A DNA stretch of 64,000 nucleotides, from NCBI RefSeq assembly GCF_002531725.1, contig NZ_NWSQ01000004.1, forward strand, positions 62,001-126,000, read 5' to 3'. Position numbers and translations under genes: made by a program. Position 1 is the stretch's first letter. Every line of letters begins with the position of its first letter. The notes beneath the pieces were generated by a model. It worked only from the letters and a program-made list of their open reading frames with translations, searched no databases and was not told the origin of the DNA. Of the stretch, positions 24,731 to 33,909 are shown one piece after another. This stretch comes from Rhizobium sp. L43 (GTDB lineage Bacteria; Pseudomonadota; Alphaproteobacteria; Rhizobiales; Rhizobiaceae).

Positions 24731-26332
24731 ATGCTGAGCAGGGTTATCAGACGGTTCTGGAACGATCATCGTGGCTATGTCATCGCCTTGACGCTCATCG
24801 CCATGCCAATGCTTCTCGGCTTTTCGCTGCTGATCATCGATGTCGGCCGCAGCAGCAACCTGCATACCGATCTCCAGAACGCGGTCGATGCGATGGCGCT
24901 GGCCGGAGCCCGCGAACTCGATGGCCGCGATGATGCCATTTCCAGGGCGCAGACGGCGATCGAGAAAATCGCCAATAGCGCGGCTTTTTCCGGGGGCGGG
25001 GCCGGCATGTCGCTTGGCTCGCATATTACCGTGGCCTACGACGCCGGCAACGATGCCGGGAGCACCGTCACCGTGCTTTTTCTGAAGAGCATCCCTGCCA
25101 ACGACGACACGCCCATCCCGTCTTCGATGCAAACGACCACGGCCAGCGAAGCGTCCTACGCCTGGGTCATCGCCAAGCCGCAGGCGATGACGACGATCTT
25201 TCCGATCCCGGTTGGCTTCACCCGCGATACGATCAACATCTCTGCCGACGCCGTGGCGGTATACCACGCCAGCGCCTGCGACGTGACGCCGATCTTTATC
25301 TGCAATCCGTTCGAGCCGGCGGGCAACACCAGTGAAAGCGCCAGCGAAGTTGCGGCTGCGGCCCTGCACACCAATTTTGCGGCCGGCAATCTCTACGGGC
25401 GACAGATCGAGCTTCACAGCACCTCGGCGTCCAATCCCGGTCCCGGCAATTTCGGGTTCCTGCGCACCCCCTTGGGCAATGGTGCCTCCGTGCTGGCGGA
25501 GGCTCTTGCCACCGGCAATCCCGGTACCTGCTACACACAGGACAGCCTCGATACGGAGACCGGCGCAAAGGCGGGACCGGTCGAGGACGGCGTGAATACG
25601 CGCTTCGGCTATTACTCCTCGTCGTTCAACAAGGCGAACGGCGATTATCGCTACCGACCGGCCCAAAACACACGCTCCGCCCAGACGATCACCGGCAAGG
25701 GAAAGAAGGGCTGCGATACCTACGATCCGGTCACGGTCGGAGCCGTTGTCGGCGATGCCACCAAGGCTTTGCCGCTCGGCTACGGAGCGTCCATGACCTC
25801 GCTTGCCGGCGGCAAGATCAGCAGCAGCAACAATTGGCAGTACATGACATATTGGAATGTCGCGCAGGGAACGGCCGCGCCCTCGGTGAGCACGGTCCTC
25901 GGCAGTCACTCCAGTTATCCCCCGCCGACCGGAACACCAAACCAACCCTCCGCCTACGATGTCTATCGTTACGAGCTGACAAACGCGGCTCTCATCAGCC
26001 ATGCCTCGGCCAATGGTGAGACCGGAACACCGGCAACCGGTGGCCAGTGCTATACCGGCCCGGACCTTTCGAACTATACGGCGGCCGAATATGGTGATCG
26101 CCGCGAGATCTTCTCAGCCATCGTCAATTGCGGCTATGAAGCCTCGGTCGGCCATCTGAACGGTCACAAAGCCACGCGCGCCGTGGCCTTTGCGCGCATG
26201 TTCCTGACCAAACCGGCGATAAAGGATGCCGGCGAACGATACCTTTCCCTGGAGATGATCGACATCACCGGCAAGGGTGGTCGCGGTACGCTGGACGAAT
26301 TCCTGCGGGAAGAAGCGGAGCTGGTCAGATGA
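24731..26332 (+). CDS. TadG-like pseudopilin-related protein
   Basis: A 533-residue Tad assembly protein. The N-terminus (FWNDHRGYVIALTLIAMPML) carries the TadG-type leader and membrane helix with the Glu replaced by Tyr-Val; the leader may not be processed by CpaA. It is followed by DVGRSSNLHTDLQNAVDAMALAGARELDG, the conserved post-helix segment (here in two parts, VGRSSNLHTDLQNA and VDAMALAGA). The rest is a large periplasmic domain rich in Ser/Thr/Asn/Gly with six or more cysteines (ACDVTPIFICN, GTCYTQ, GQCYTG) that could form disulphides. I used the ATG at 24731, with GGGGGT at good spacing. It overlaps the next gene by 4 bases (ATGA). Confidence 0.87.
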   Translation: MLSRVIRRFWNDHRGYVIALTLIAMPMLLGFSLLIIDVGRSSNLHTDLQNAVDAMALAGARELDGRDDAISRAQTAIEKIANSAAFSGGGAGMSLGSHITVAYDAGNDAGSTVTVLFLKSIPANDDTPIPSSMQTTTASEASYAWVIAKPQAMTTIFPIPVGFTRDTINISADAVAVYHASACDVTPIFICNPFEPAGNTSESASEVAAAALHTNFAAGNLYGRQIELHSTSASNPGPGNFGFLRTPLGNGASVLAEALATGNPGTCYTQDSLDTETGAKAGPVEDGVNTRFGYYSSSFNKANGDYRYRPAQNTRSAQTITGKGKKGCDTYDPVTVGAVVGDATKALPLGYGASMTSLAGGKISSSNNWQYMTYWNVAQGTAAPSVSTVLGSHSSYPPPTGTPNQPSAYDVYRYELTNAALISHASANGETGTPATGGQCYTGPDLSNYTAAEYGDRREIFSAIVNCGYEASVGHLNGHKATRAVAFARMFLTKPAIKDAGERYLSLEMIDITGKGGRGTLDEFLREEAELVR

Positions 26333-26808
26333 TGGCGCTCCGCAACTTTATCCGGCATCGGCTTTGCCTCGGCTTCTGGCGGCGGGAGGAAGGCGCGGTG
26401 CTTGCCGAAGCGCTGCTCGCCATCCCCTTTGTGACGCTCTTTGCGGCGGGGATACTGGAGTTTGGCAGCATCTTCTGGGAGCGTATGCAGATCGACGCAG
26501 GCTTGCGCGATGCGGGCCGTTACCTCTCGCGATGCCGGCCGGTGTCGGGAACCTATGTGCCGACATGCAATCAGGCGACTGCGAAGACGATCGCCTTTTA
26601 CGGAACGCAAACACCTGCGGCAGGCGCTATACCCCGCGTCCCCGACTGGAAGGACCCTTCCGACATCACCATTAGTGCACCCGATGCGGATGGGAACATC
26701 ACCATCTCAACTGCTCATCTCTACAAGAGCTCGCCGGTGTTCGGTTTTCTCGGAATCGGTGCCATCACGATCAGTTCCTTCCACGAAGAGAGATACATCG
26801 GATGGTGA
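26329..26808 (+). CDS. TadE-like pseudopilin 1
   Basis: A 159-residue minor pseudopilin of the Flp pilus. The leader ends FWRREEGAVLAEALLAIPFV, with a cleavable Gly and Glu at +5 as in TadE/TadF, followed by a single membrane helix and a periplasmic domain with two cysteines (SRCRPVSGTYVPTCNQ). Its start overlaps the tadG-like stop and its stop lies inside the next gene's start region, so the three are coupled. Confidence 0.88.
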   Translation: MMALRNFIRHRLCLGFWRREEGAVLAEALLAIPFVTLFAAGILEFGSIFWERMQIDAGLRDAGRYLSRCRPVSGTYVPTCNQATAKTIAFYGTQTPAAGAIPRVPDWKDPSDITISAPDADGNITISTAHLYKSSPVFGFLGIGAITISSFHEERYIGW

Positions 26809-27425
26809 CCTCTAGGGCGATCAAGACCTTCTTGCAGGATAGCAGTGGTGCCAGCCTTGTCGAAGCATTGCTGACCTTTCCGATCGTCATGCTGGTATTC
26901 GCCGCCTTCATCGAGTTCGGCTATGCCATGTCGCAGTGGAATCAGACGGTCAAGGCACTGCAATATGGTGCCCGTTTGGCCGCCGTATCCGATCCGGTGA
27001 CAACGAATTTCGATGCCGTTTTCCCGGTCGGAGCTGCCGATCCGCTCAACAACGGCAAAGCGGCGCCGAACGATGCCACGATATCCTCGACCTGCGGACC
27101 GGCTCTTGCCAACTGCACAGCGGCGTTGAACCGGATCGTCCTGGGAAGCGACGGCGTTTGCAACGCGGGAACCGATCCCCACCCCGGCATTTGCGATCTC
27201 AATTGGCGCATCACGCCGGATAAGCTGATGGTCACCTATCAGCGATCGGGGCTCGGCTATTGGGGCCGGCCGGACGGGCCTGTGCTGACGATGCGGCTGG
27301 AGGTGCGCAATATCACCTTCGATTTGCCGATCCTCGGCGGGCTGTTGGGACTGAACGACGTCACCATCCCGGCCCATCCGGTGACGATCACGACGGAAGA
27401 TCTAAAGACGTGCTCCACCTGCTGA
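26802..27425 (+). CDS. TadE/TadF-like pseudopilin 2
   Basis: A 207-residue minor pseudopilin. The leader LQDSSGASLVEALLTFPIV gives a cleavable Gly followed by an assembly helix with Glu at the usual place (LVEAL). The periplasmic domain contains five cysteines, including TCGPALANCTA and the terminal KTCSTC. It overlaps the preceding gene by 7 bases. The pair resembles the TadE-TadF arrangement needed to prime pilus assembly. Confidence 0.86.
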   Translation: MVTSRAIKTFLQDSSGASLVEALLTFPIVMLVFAAFIEFGYAMSQWNQTVKALQYGARLAAVSDPVTTNFDAVFPVGAADPLNNGKAAPNDATISSTCGPALANCTAALNRIVLGSDGVCNAGTDPHPGICDLNWRITPDKLMVTYQRSGLGYWGRPDGPVLTMRLEVRNITFDLPILGGLLGLNDVTIPAHPVTITTEDLKTCSTC

Positions 27426-27453
27426 CTCCTTAAATTATGCGTAGGAAAGCGAA

Positions 27454-28596
27454 ATGACAGCTCACATGAACATTGCCGCATCCACCAAGATCCTGGTTCT
27501 CTCCGACGACGCGGCTGCAGCGAGCTTCATGCTCGATACGTTCGGGTCGCTTTCGCGTTACGATGTCCGCCATCTCTCGATGAAGGCGCTGGGAGAAAAG
27601 GGCCGGTTCGATCCGACGCAATTCAACCTGATCGTTCTCGACGTTGACAACGGGAATTTGCTGCAGCAGCCGGAGCTTTTCGCCTTTCGCGCCAGCTATC
27701 GGGACATTCCGCTCGTCGTCGTTTCCGAAGACCTGCCGGATGACATGCTACGGCTGCTTTTCCGCCTGAACGGCAATGACTGGCTGAAGAAGCCGCTCGA
27801 GCGCCGCGCCCTGATCGACATGATTTCGACCCATGCGCCGGGCACCGGGGCCAGCGACAGCCGGGTGCATGCCGTGGTCTCAGCCGTCGGTGGCGCGGGC
27901 GCCAGCATGATCGCTTCGTCGCTTGCGCATGTGCTGGCCCAGCCGACCAAGAATTCCACGCCGCGGATCGACTTGTTCGACACGGATTTCTGCTCCGGAG
28001 CGCTTGGCTATTATCTCAACCTCGTCAACGACTACGACTTGAAACCCGTCATCGCCAATCCTTCCCGGGTCGATCTGGAATTCATCGATCTGGTGCGAAA
28101 GCGTCATTCGGGCGGCTTTTCGCTGCTGTCCTTCAAGCAGCCATCCGTTCTTATGGCGCCGAAGGGCCGTGAACTCGTGCTGCGTATGCTCGATGTGGCC
28201 GCCTTCGAGAGCGACCACACGATCATCGACATTCCCTATTATGACACGCCGTGGAAATACGAAGTGCTCACTTCGGTCAACAGCATCTGCATCGTCACCG
28301 AAATGACGGTCCCTGCGCTTTCTCAGGCCAAGGATTTGTTTGCCAATCTGGTCCGGCTGCGCGGCAGTTCGGATCAGATATTCATCGTCATCAACAAATA
28401 CCGCTCCAAGCTTTTCGGCCTCGGCCTGCGCCGACAACAAACGGAAAAGATCTTCAAGGAGATCCCGACGCAAGTCATTGCGGATGACTGGGATACTCTG
28501 AGCGAGGCGGTCAACCGCGGCGTACTGCCATTTCAAGTGAATTCCCGGGCGCGCTTCTGCGGCGCGGTCGGTAAGCTTGGAGCACTGGTGCGATGA
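27454..28596 (+). CDS. cpaE: CpaE/TadZ localisation ATPase-like protein
   Basis: A cytoplasmic MinD/ParA-fold protein that marks the pole for Tad assembly. The 380-residue product has an atypical receiver-like N-domain (about residues 1-125, IVLDVDNGNLLQ, VVSEDLPDDML, WLKKPL) and a ParA-like C-domain. The deviant Walker A reads VVSAVGGAGASMIASSLAHV: both the signature lysine and the P-loop lysine of KGGVGKT are missing, although the following helix and the Walker B-like HTIIDIPYYDTP are kept. Loss of the P-loop Lys is known in TadZ; loss of both is notable. SD AGGAAAG precedes the ATG. It overlaps the next gene by 4 bases. Confidence 0.9.
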   Translation: MTAHMNIAASTKILVLSDDAAAASFMLDTFGSLSRYDVRHLSMKALGEKGRFDPTQFNLIVLDVDNGNLLQQPELFAFRASYRDIPLVVVSEDLPDDMLRLLFRLNGNDWLKKPLERRALIDMISTHAPGTGASDSRVHAVVSAVGGAGASMIASSLAHVLAQPTKNSTPRIDLFDTDFCSGALGYYLNLVNDYDLKPVIANPSRVDLEFIDLVRKRHSGGFSLLSFKQPSVLMAPKGRELVLRMLDVAAFESDHTIIDIPYYDTPWKYEVLTSVNSICIVTEMTVPALSQAKDLFANLVRLRGSSDQIFIVINKYRSKLFGLGLRRQQTEKIFKEIPTQVIADDWDTLSEAVNRGVLPFQVNSRARFCGAVGKLGALVR

Positions 28597-29165
28597 AGGC
28601 GATCGACAGTGGGCGCATAAGGTCCCGCGCCGTTAATGTCGGTCTTGCGGTTTTGGCAATTCTGGCCGTTGCCGGCGATGCCGCGGCAGCCGGGCTTGTG
28701 CCGCGAAGCCTTGGGCCGACGACAGCCGCCGTGGTGACGATCGAAAAAAGCTACGCGGCTGGGACAATCGTCATCGTCAGCGGCAATCGTACGCTGGATC
28801 TCGTCATCTCCGAAGGACGCGCGATCCGTTACAAAATCGGGGTTGGACGAGACGGATTTCGCTGGAGCGGTACCGTCAAGGTTGGACGCAAGGCAGAGTG
28901 GCCTGACTGGCGCCCGCCTGCCGAGATGAAGGCGCGCGCAGCCGGGCTTCCGGACCTGGTGCCGGCCGGGCCGCTCAATCCATTGGGTGCTCGCGGGATC
29001 TATCTCTACAAGGGCGGGACCGACACGCTCTACCGCATTCATGGAACGAACGAGCAGTCGACGGTCGGCGGTTTCGCGTCATCGGGCTGTTTTCGCATGA
29101 GCAATGCCGACGTCATCGATCTCTATGCGAGGGTGAAAGTCGGTTCCACGGTCATTGTAAAATAA
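28593..29165 (+). CDS. L,D-transpeptidase embedded in the Tad operon
   Basis: A 190-residue exported YkuD-family enzyme. It has a signal peptide (AVNVGLAVLAILAVAGDAAAAG), then the catalytic domain with VGRKAEWPDWRPPAEM, NPLGARGIYLYKGG, RIHGTNEQ and the catalytic cysteine in SSGCFRMSN. It is a close paralogue of the enzyme at 9865-10479 but lacks a lipobox. Its ATG overlaps the cpaE stop (ATGA) and cpaF follows after 18 bases, so it belongs to the operon. A role in remodelling peptidoglycan around the pilus machine is inferred from position. Confidence 0.92.
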   Translation: MKAIDSGRIRSRAVNVGLAVLAILAVAGDAAAAGLVPRSLGPTTAAVVTIEKSYAAGTIVIVSGNRTLDLVISEGRAIRYKIGVGRDGFRWSGTVKVGRKAEWPDWRPPAEMKARAAGLPDLVPAGPLNPLGARGIYLYKGGTDTLYRIHGTNEQSTVGGFASSGCFRMSNADVIDLYARVKVGSTVIVK

Positions 29166-29183
29166 GAGTTCGGGGTGGGAAAC

Positions 29184-30626
29184 ATGGCGAACGGTATCAT
29201 CGGGCGTTTCTACAAGCAGCGGGGGGAAAGCCGGGAAGATCTGGAGGCGGCCGAACTGTCTTTGGTCGGCGCAGTTGAGAACATGCCTGCCCAACCTTCC
29301 GACAGCGCCACTGCGAGCGGCGAAGAGGCTGCGCTCGGGCCGGACATGGTTTCCGAGCGGGTCAATCTGCACCGCTACCTGCTCGATCGCATCAACCTCG
29401 GGATCCTCGACACACTCGACAACGAGGAGATCGCCACCGAGATCCGGCCGTTGGTCAAGGACTATATCCGGAACAACAACTTTCCGCTGAATGCCAAGGA
29501 AATCAATGATCTGATCCGCGATATCACCGATGAGATGCTCGGGCTGGGACCGATCGAGCCGTTGCTGGCCGACGACACAATCGCGGATATTCTCATCAAC
29601 GGTTACAACAGCGTCTATGTCGAGCGGAGCGGCAAGCTCGAGGGTACCGCCGTCCGGTTCAAAGACGAGGACCACCTGCTTCGGGTGATCAACAAGATCG
29701 TCTCGGCGGTGGGCCGCCGTGTCGACGAGTCGACGCCGATGGTTGACGCCCGCCTCAAGGATGGCTCGCGTGTCAACGTCGCCATCCGGCCGATCTCGGT
29801 CGATGGACCGCTCGTTTCCATCCGCAAATTCACGCGCAAGCCGCTGACGATGGAGCGCCTGGTGCAATATGGCGCCATGGCCGATGCGATGCGCATCCTT
29901 CTCAGCGCCGCGGTCAAGGGCAAGGTGTCCATGGTCATTTCAGGCGGCACCGGTTCCGGCAAGACCACCTTGCTGAACGCTCTCTCGTCGCAGATTTCGC
30001 CAAAGGAGCGCCTGATCACCATCGAGGATGCGGCCGAGCTTCAACTGCAACAGCCACATGTCGGGCGTCTGGAAACCCGGCCGCCGACGCTCGACGGACG
30101 CAACGAGATCCGGCAACGCGAACTTTTGAAAAACGCCCTGCGCATGCGTCCCGACCGCATCATCGTCGGCGAAGTGCGCGGCGACGAGGCGTTCGACATG
30201 CTGCAGGCGATGAACACCGGTCACGAGGGGTCGATGACGACCATTCACGCCAACACGCCGCGCGACGCTGTCGGCCGGCTTGAGCAGATGGTCGGCATGG
30301 CAGGGATGCCGATGTCGCAGTTGAGCATTCGCTCGCAGATCTCGTCCGCCATCACCATGATCGTGCAGGTCCAGCGCCTGAGCGACGGCAGCCGCAAGAT
30401 CGTCTCGATTTCCGAGATCACCGGCATGGAGGGCGAAGTCGTGCAGATGCAGGAGATTATGAAATTCAAGAAAATCGGCACCGATGAAGGCGGGCGGATC
30501 CATGGGGAATTCCGCGCCACCGGCATCCGGCCGCGGTTCGTCGAGGAATTTGCCGAACTCGGGATCGAGATCCCTGTGGCGATTTTTGATCCCGGCAAAC
30601 CGCTGCAAACGGGATCTGTTCAATGA
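29184..30626 (+). CDS. cpaF: Tad secretion ATPase CpaF/TadA
   Basis: The hexameric motor that drives Flp pilus extension (and perhaps retraction). The 480-residue product has an N-terminal domain ([17 protein letters not shown]), a linker with [18 protein letters not shown], then the ATPase core: Walker [15 protein letters not shown] near residue 253, Asp box [11 protein letters not shown], Walker [20 protein letters not shown] and His box [17 protein letters not shown] chose the ATG at 29184 with GGGGTGG upstream over an in-frame GTG at 29175. The stop overlaps the tadB start (ATGA). Confidence 0.96.
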   Translation: MANGIIGRFYKQRGESREDLEAAELSLVGAVENMPAQPSDSATASGEEAALGPDMVSERVNLHRYLLDRINLGILDTLDNEEIATEIRPLVKDYIRNNNFPLNAKEINDLIRDITDEMLGLGPIEPLLADDTIADILINGYNSVYVERSGKLEGTAVRFKDEDHLLRVINKIVSAVGRRVDESTPMVDARLKDGSRVNVAIRPISVDGPLVSIRKFTRKPLTMERLVQYGAMADAMRILLSAAVKGKVSMVISGGTGSGKTTLLNALSSQISPKERLITIEDAAELQLQQPHVGRLETRPPTLDGRNEIRQRELLKNALRMRPDRIIVGEVRGDEAFDMLQAMNTGHEGSMTTIHANTPRDAVGRLEQMVGMAGMPMSQLSIRSQISSAITMIVQVQRLSDGSRKIVSISEITGMEGEVVQMQEIMKFKKIGTDEGGRIHGEFRATGIRPRFVEEFAELGIEIPVAIFDPGKPLQTGSVQ

Positions 30627-31576
30627 CCCTCACTCTGCTTTACGCCGCCGTTTTCACCGCCGCCCTTGTCGCTGTCGAAGCGATCATGCGCAACTACTTC
30701 AAGAGCTCCGAACGACACCGCGCCGTGAACCATCGGCTGAGCTTGCTCGAGGTCAGCGACGATCATCGCAAGACCTATAGCGATATGCTGAAGGAGCGCG
30801 GTGCCGGCGGCGGTTGGCGGCAAACCCCCATCACGCAGCGGCTGCTACAGTTCTACGCCCAGTCCGGAATCAAGTTCGATGCCAGGCGATTTGCTCTCTT
30901 CGCGATCGCGGGCGCCCTTTTGACGTGGCTGGCCGCGGGGTTCCTCGTGCCCAGCACTCTGTTCAGGATCCCCGTCTTTCTCCTGATCTGTCTCCTCATC
31001 CCTGCGCTCGTCGTCTGGCGCGCCCGGGCGCGCCGCATGCGGAAGTTCGAACTGAAGCTTCCTGAAGCGCTCGATGTCGCCAATCGCAGCTTGGCCGCCG
31101 GCCACCCGCTGCCGGCGGCGATTTCTTTGGTGGCACGCGAGATGCCCGATCCGATCGGCACCGAGTTCGGCCTCCTCTCGGATGAGCTCACCTACGGCGT
31201 GACGCTGGACGATGCCCTCGTCAACTTGGCCGACCGGGTCGGCGTCGAGGATCTGAACCTGCTTGCAATATCGCTGAGCGTGCAGGCCGGAACCGGCGGA
31301 AACCTCGTGGAGATCCTGCAGAACCTTTCGAAGACGCTGCGCGACCGGTATATGCTGAAGGCAAAGGTCAAGGCGATTTCCTCGGAAGGACGCATCACGG
31401 CGATCTTCATGTCGGGGTATCCGTTCCTGCTCTACGCGATGATCAAGACCTTGTCGCCGACCTACTTCGATCCCGTTTGGGATAGCGGCCACGGAACCAT
31501 GGTGGTGAGCGTGCTGCTGGCCGTCATGGCGATCGGGAATGTCATTCTCTACAAGATGGTCAACTTCGAGTACTGA
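30623..31576 (+). CDS. tadB: Tad inner-membrane platform protein TadB
   Basis: A 317-residue T2SSF-domain membrane protein. An N-terminal helix (LLYAAVFTAALVAVEAIM), two helices around residues 85-135 and two at the C-terminus flank the T2SF domain (RKFELKLPEALDVANRSLAA near residue 140, LAISLSVQAGTGGNLVEIL). This fits TadB, which forms the rotor platform with TadC and CpaF. It starts within the cpaF stop codon. Confidence 0.94.
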   Translation: MTLTLLYAAVFTAALVAVEAIMRNYFKSSERHRAVNHRLSLLEVSDDHRKTYSDMLKERGAGGGWRQTPITQRLLQFYAQSGIKFDARRFALFAIAGALLTWLAAGFLVPSTLFRIPVFLLICLLIPALVVWRARARRMRKFELKLPEALDVANRSLAAGHPLPAAISLVAREMPDPIGTEFGLLSDELTYGVTLDDALVNLADRVGVEDLNLLAISLSVQAGTGGNLVEILQNLSKTLRDRYMLKAKVKAISSEGRITAIFMSGYPFLLYAMIKTLSPTYFDPVWDSGHGTMVVSVLLAVMAIGNVILYKMVNFEY

Positions 31577-31583
31577 GGCTGTT

Positions 31584-32528
31584 ATGTCGAGTGAGTATGG
31601 AATTTATCTCATCGTCTTCTTTGCAGTGCTGATCTTTTCCGCAGCAGCATCGGAATTGTTTTTCCGACAGCGCGAGGTCTCGGTCCGGGTGTCGAAGAGC
31701 TCGGCGGCATCAGGCGACGAGTTCCATCTTGGCGATACGACGATTGCCGATCTCGGCGAGGCGGAAAACCGCCTGATCCGTCGCTATTTCGAAATTACGC
31801 GACGTGACACCAATGTGAACTCTACCCAGAACCGGCTGATCCGGGCGGGGTATTTCGCTGCCGGCGCCGTGACCACCTTCCAGGTGGTTCGCGCGGTGAT
31901 CTGTATCGGCATGCTGGTCGCAGCGGTCTGGGCCTTAAACCGGTTCGCGCCTGATATGTCGCAGGTGGTGACGCTGATCCTTGGCATGTTTGCTGCGGGG
32001 TCGACCTTTATTTTGGTCAACATCTATATCGACCGGCGTGGCGCCGCCAAGGAGAGGGAGTACCGCCGCCTCTTTCCCGATTTCATGGATATGCTGATCG
32101 TCTGCCTCGATGCGGGCATGAGCATCGAGGCGGCGGCGAACCGTGTTGCCCGGGAATTCGTTGCCAAGCAGCAGGACTTCGGCCTGCATCTCTCGATCAT
32201 GATGCTGGAAGTGCGGGGCGGCCGGCGCTTGCGTGAGGCGCTCGCCAACCTTGCCATCCGCCTGAGGATTGACGAAGCCCGGGCCCTGTCCGTTCTGTTC
32301 CGCCAATCGGAAGAACTCGGGACCAGCGTAACGCAGACGCTGCGGGTCTACTGCAAGGAAATGCGCGACCTCCGTATCGTGCGCGCGGAGGAAAAGGCGA
32401 ACGCCCTGCCGGTCAAGATGCTGCTGCCGCTCGGCGCGTTCCTTTTCCCGGTAAGCCTCGTCATCGTTCTTGTACCCGTTGTTATGCGTGTCGTCAGTCT
32501 TCTCATCGGCATGAAACCCGGCGGTTGA
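31584..32528 (+). CDS. tadC: Tad inner-membrane platform protein TadC
   Basis: A 314-residue partner of TadB with the same fold. It has an N-terminal helix (YGIYLIVFFAVLIFSAAAS), a pair of helices at about residues 100-150, the T2SF domain (YRRLFPDFMDMLIVCLDAGM, then LSVLFRQSEELGTSVTQTL) and a C-terminal helix pair. I took the ATG at 31584 after the tadB stop; an in-frame upstream start inside tadB gives a tail unlike the family. Confidence 0.93.
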   Translation: MSSEYGIYLIVFFAVLIFSAAASELFFRQREVSVRVSKSSAASGDEFHLGDTTIADLGEAENRLIRRYFEITRRDTNVNSTQNRLIRAGYFAAGAVTTFQVVRAVICIGMLVAAVWALNRFAPDMSQVVTLILGMFAAGSTFILVNIYIDRRGAAKEREYRRLFPDFMDMLIVCLDAGMSIEAAANRVAREFVAKQQDFGLHLSIMMLEVRGGRRLREALANLAIRLRIDEARALSVLFRQSEELGTSVTQTLRVYCKEMRDLRIVRAEEKANALPVKMLLPLGAFLFPVSLVIVLVPVVMRVVSLLIGMKPGG

Positions 32529-32543
32529 GCCAAGCGAGGTCGT

Positions 32544-33848
32544 ATGCAGTATTCGCTCGAACAGAATCGTAACGAGGCCATCATTTCCCTCGATCCGCGT
32601 ATGCCGATGGCACCGGCAAGCATCGAACAGGCCGGACTGGATCCGTCGTTCCTGCTTCGGCTGGCGTCAAAATGCGCGGCCGAGCAGGATACGACCACGG
32701 CATCTCATCTGGCCGACCGGATGAAATTGCCGAAAGTGATCGTCAATATCCTGATCAAGGAGCTCGTGAAACTCGCCTATCTCGAGGCGCGCGGCTTGGC
32801 TGGTGAGGATGTGCGATCCGATATTCGGTATGCGCTTTCCATGAAGGGGTTCGAATATGCCCACGCGGCGTCGCGTCAAAGCCAATATGTCGGCCCGGCG
32901 CCGGTATCGCTGGACGCGTTCTGTCGGCAAGTCGGTTTGCAGTCCATCCATGACGAGCGCGTGACCCCGGAGCGGCTGAACGACAGCCTTGACGGGCTGG
33001 TGCTCTCGGATGTTTTGGTCGAAAAGCTCGGCCCTGCCATCAACTCCGGTCGCTCTATCCTGCTTTACGGACCACCCGGCAACGGAAAGACGAGCATCGC
33101 CGAGCGGACGTCGCAACTGTTTCGCCAAACGATCTGGGTGCCCTATGCCATCGAGGTCGGCGGCCATGTCATCAGTTTCTATGACGAAGCAGTGCATCAC
33201 CCCGTATCGGAGACTGACACGGAATCCCATCCGAAAGCGGATCAACGATGGATCGAGTGCCGCCGTCCGGTGATCAAGACGGGCGGGGAATTGACCCTCG
33301 ATCAGCTCGACCTCACCTTCAACGAAGGACCGAATGTCTACGAAGCGCCCATACACTTGAAGGCATCAGGCGGTGTTTTCATCATCGACGACTTCGGGCG
33401 TCAACAAGTGGCGCCGCAGGCGCTCATCAATCGCTGGATTGTGCCGCTCGAGCGTGGATATGACTTCCTGACGCTGCACACCGGCAAGAAGTTCAGGGTT
33501 CCCTTTGACGAATTGGTGGTGTTTTCGACGAATATCGCACCGAAGGACCTTTCCGACGAGGCGGGCTTGCGGCGACTCAAGTATAAGATCTTTGTGAACA
33601 CGCCGTCGCGCGACGAATATATCAGAATTTTCAAATCCTATGCCAGCAGCACCGGATTGGCTGTCTGTGATCCAGACCTGAACCTGTTCTACGATCGCAA
33701 GTACAAAGGCGATGTGCTGGCATCTTGCTACCATCCGAAATATCTTCTGGATTTCGTCGGTTCCTACTGCGAGTTCAACGGCATAGCCGGAAACGCGTCG
33801 CTCGATATGCTCGAACGGGCGTGGGAAGGCGTGTTTACATCGGAATGA
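32544..33848 (+). CDS. AAA+ ATPase associated with the Tad locus
   Basis: A 434-residue protein with no signal peptide. Residues 30-110 look like a winged-helix or helical domain (LASKCAAEQD.. SHLADRMKLPKVIVNILIKEL). An AAA+ module follows: Walker A YGPPGNGKTSIAE at 175-187, Walker B GGVFIIDDFGRQ at 276-287, sensor-1-like VVFSTNIAPK at 325-334 and a conserved arginine pair LRRLKYKIF. The C-terminal part (350-434) is a helical lid. It sits 15 bases after tadC in the same direction, so it is probably part of the pilus operon. It is not one of the standard Tad components; I do not know its function. An ATP-driven assembly, disassembly or regulatory role is conjecture. Confidence 0.8.
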   Translation: MQYSLEQNRNEAIISLDPRMPMAPASIEQAGLDPSFLLRLASKCAAEQDTTTASHLADRMKLPKVIVNILIKELVKLAYLEARGLAGEDVRSDIRYALSMKGFEYAHAASRQSQYVGPAPVSLDAFCRQVGLQSIHDERVTPERLNDSLDGLVLSDVLVEKLGPAINSGRSILLYGPPGNGKTSIAERTSQLFRQTIWVPYAIEVGGHVISFYDEAVHHPVSETDTESHPKADQRWIECRRPVIKTGGELTLDQLDLTFNEGPNVYEAPIHLKASGGVFIIDDFGRQQVAPQALINRWIVPLERGYDFLTLHTGKKFRVPFDELVVFSTNIAPKDLSDEAGLRRLKYKIFVNTPSRDEYIRIFKSYASSTGLAVCDPDLNLFYDRKYKGDVLASCYHPKYLLDFVGSYCEFNGIAGNASLDMLERAWEGVFTSE

Positions 33849-33909
33849 TTGCGGACCTGGTACTGATCGCGGCCAACGCAGATTTGATGACTTACGGGGG
33901 AGTAAACGA

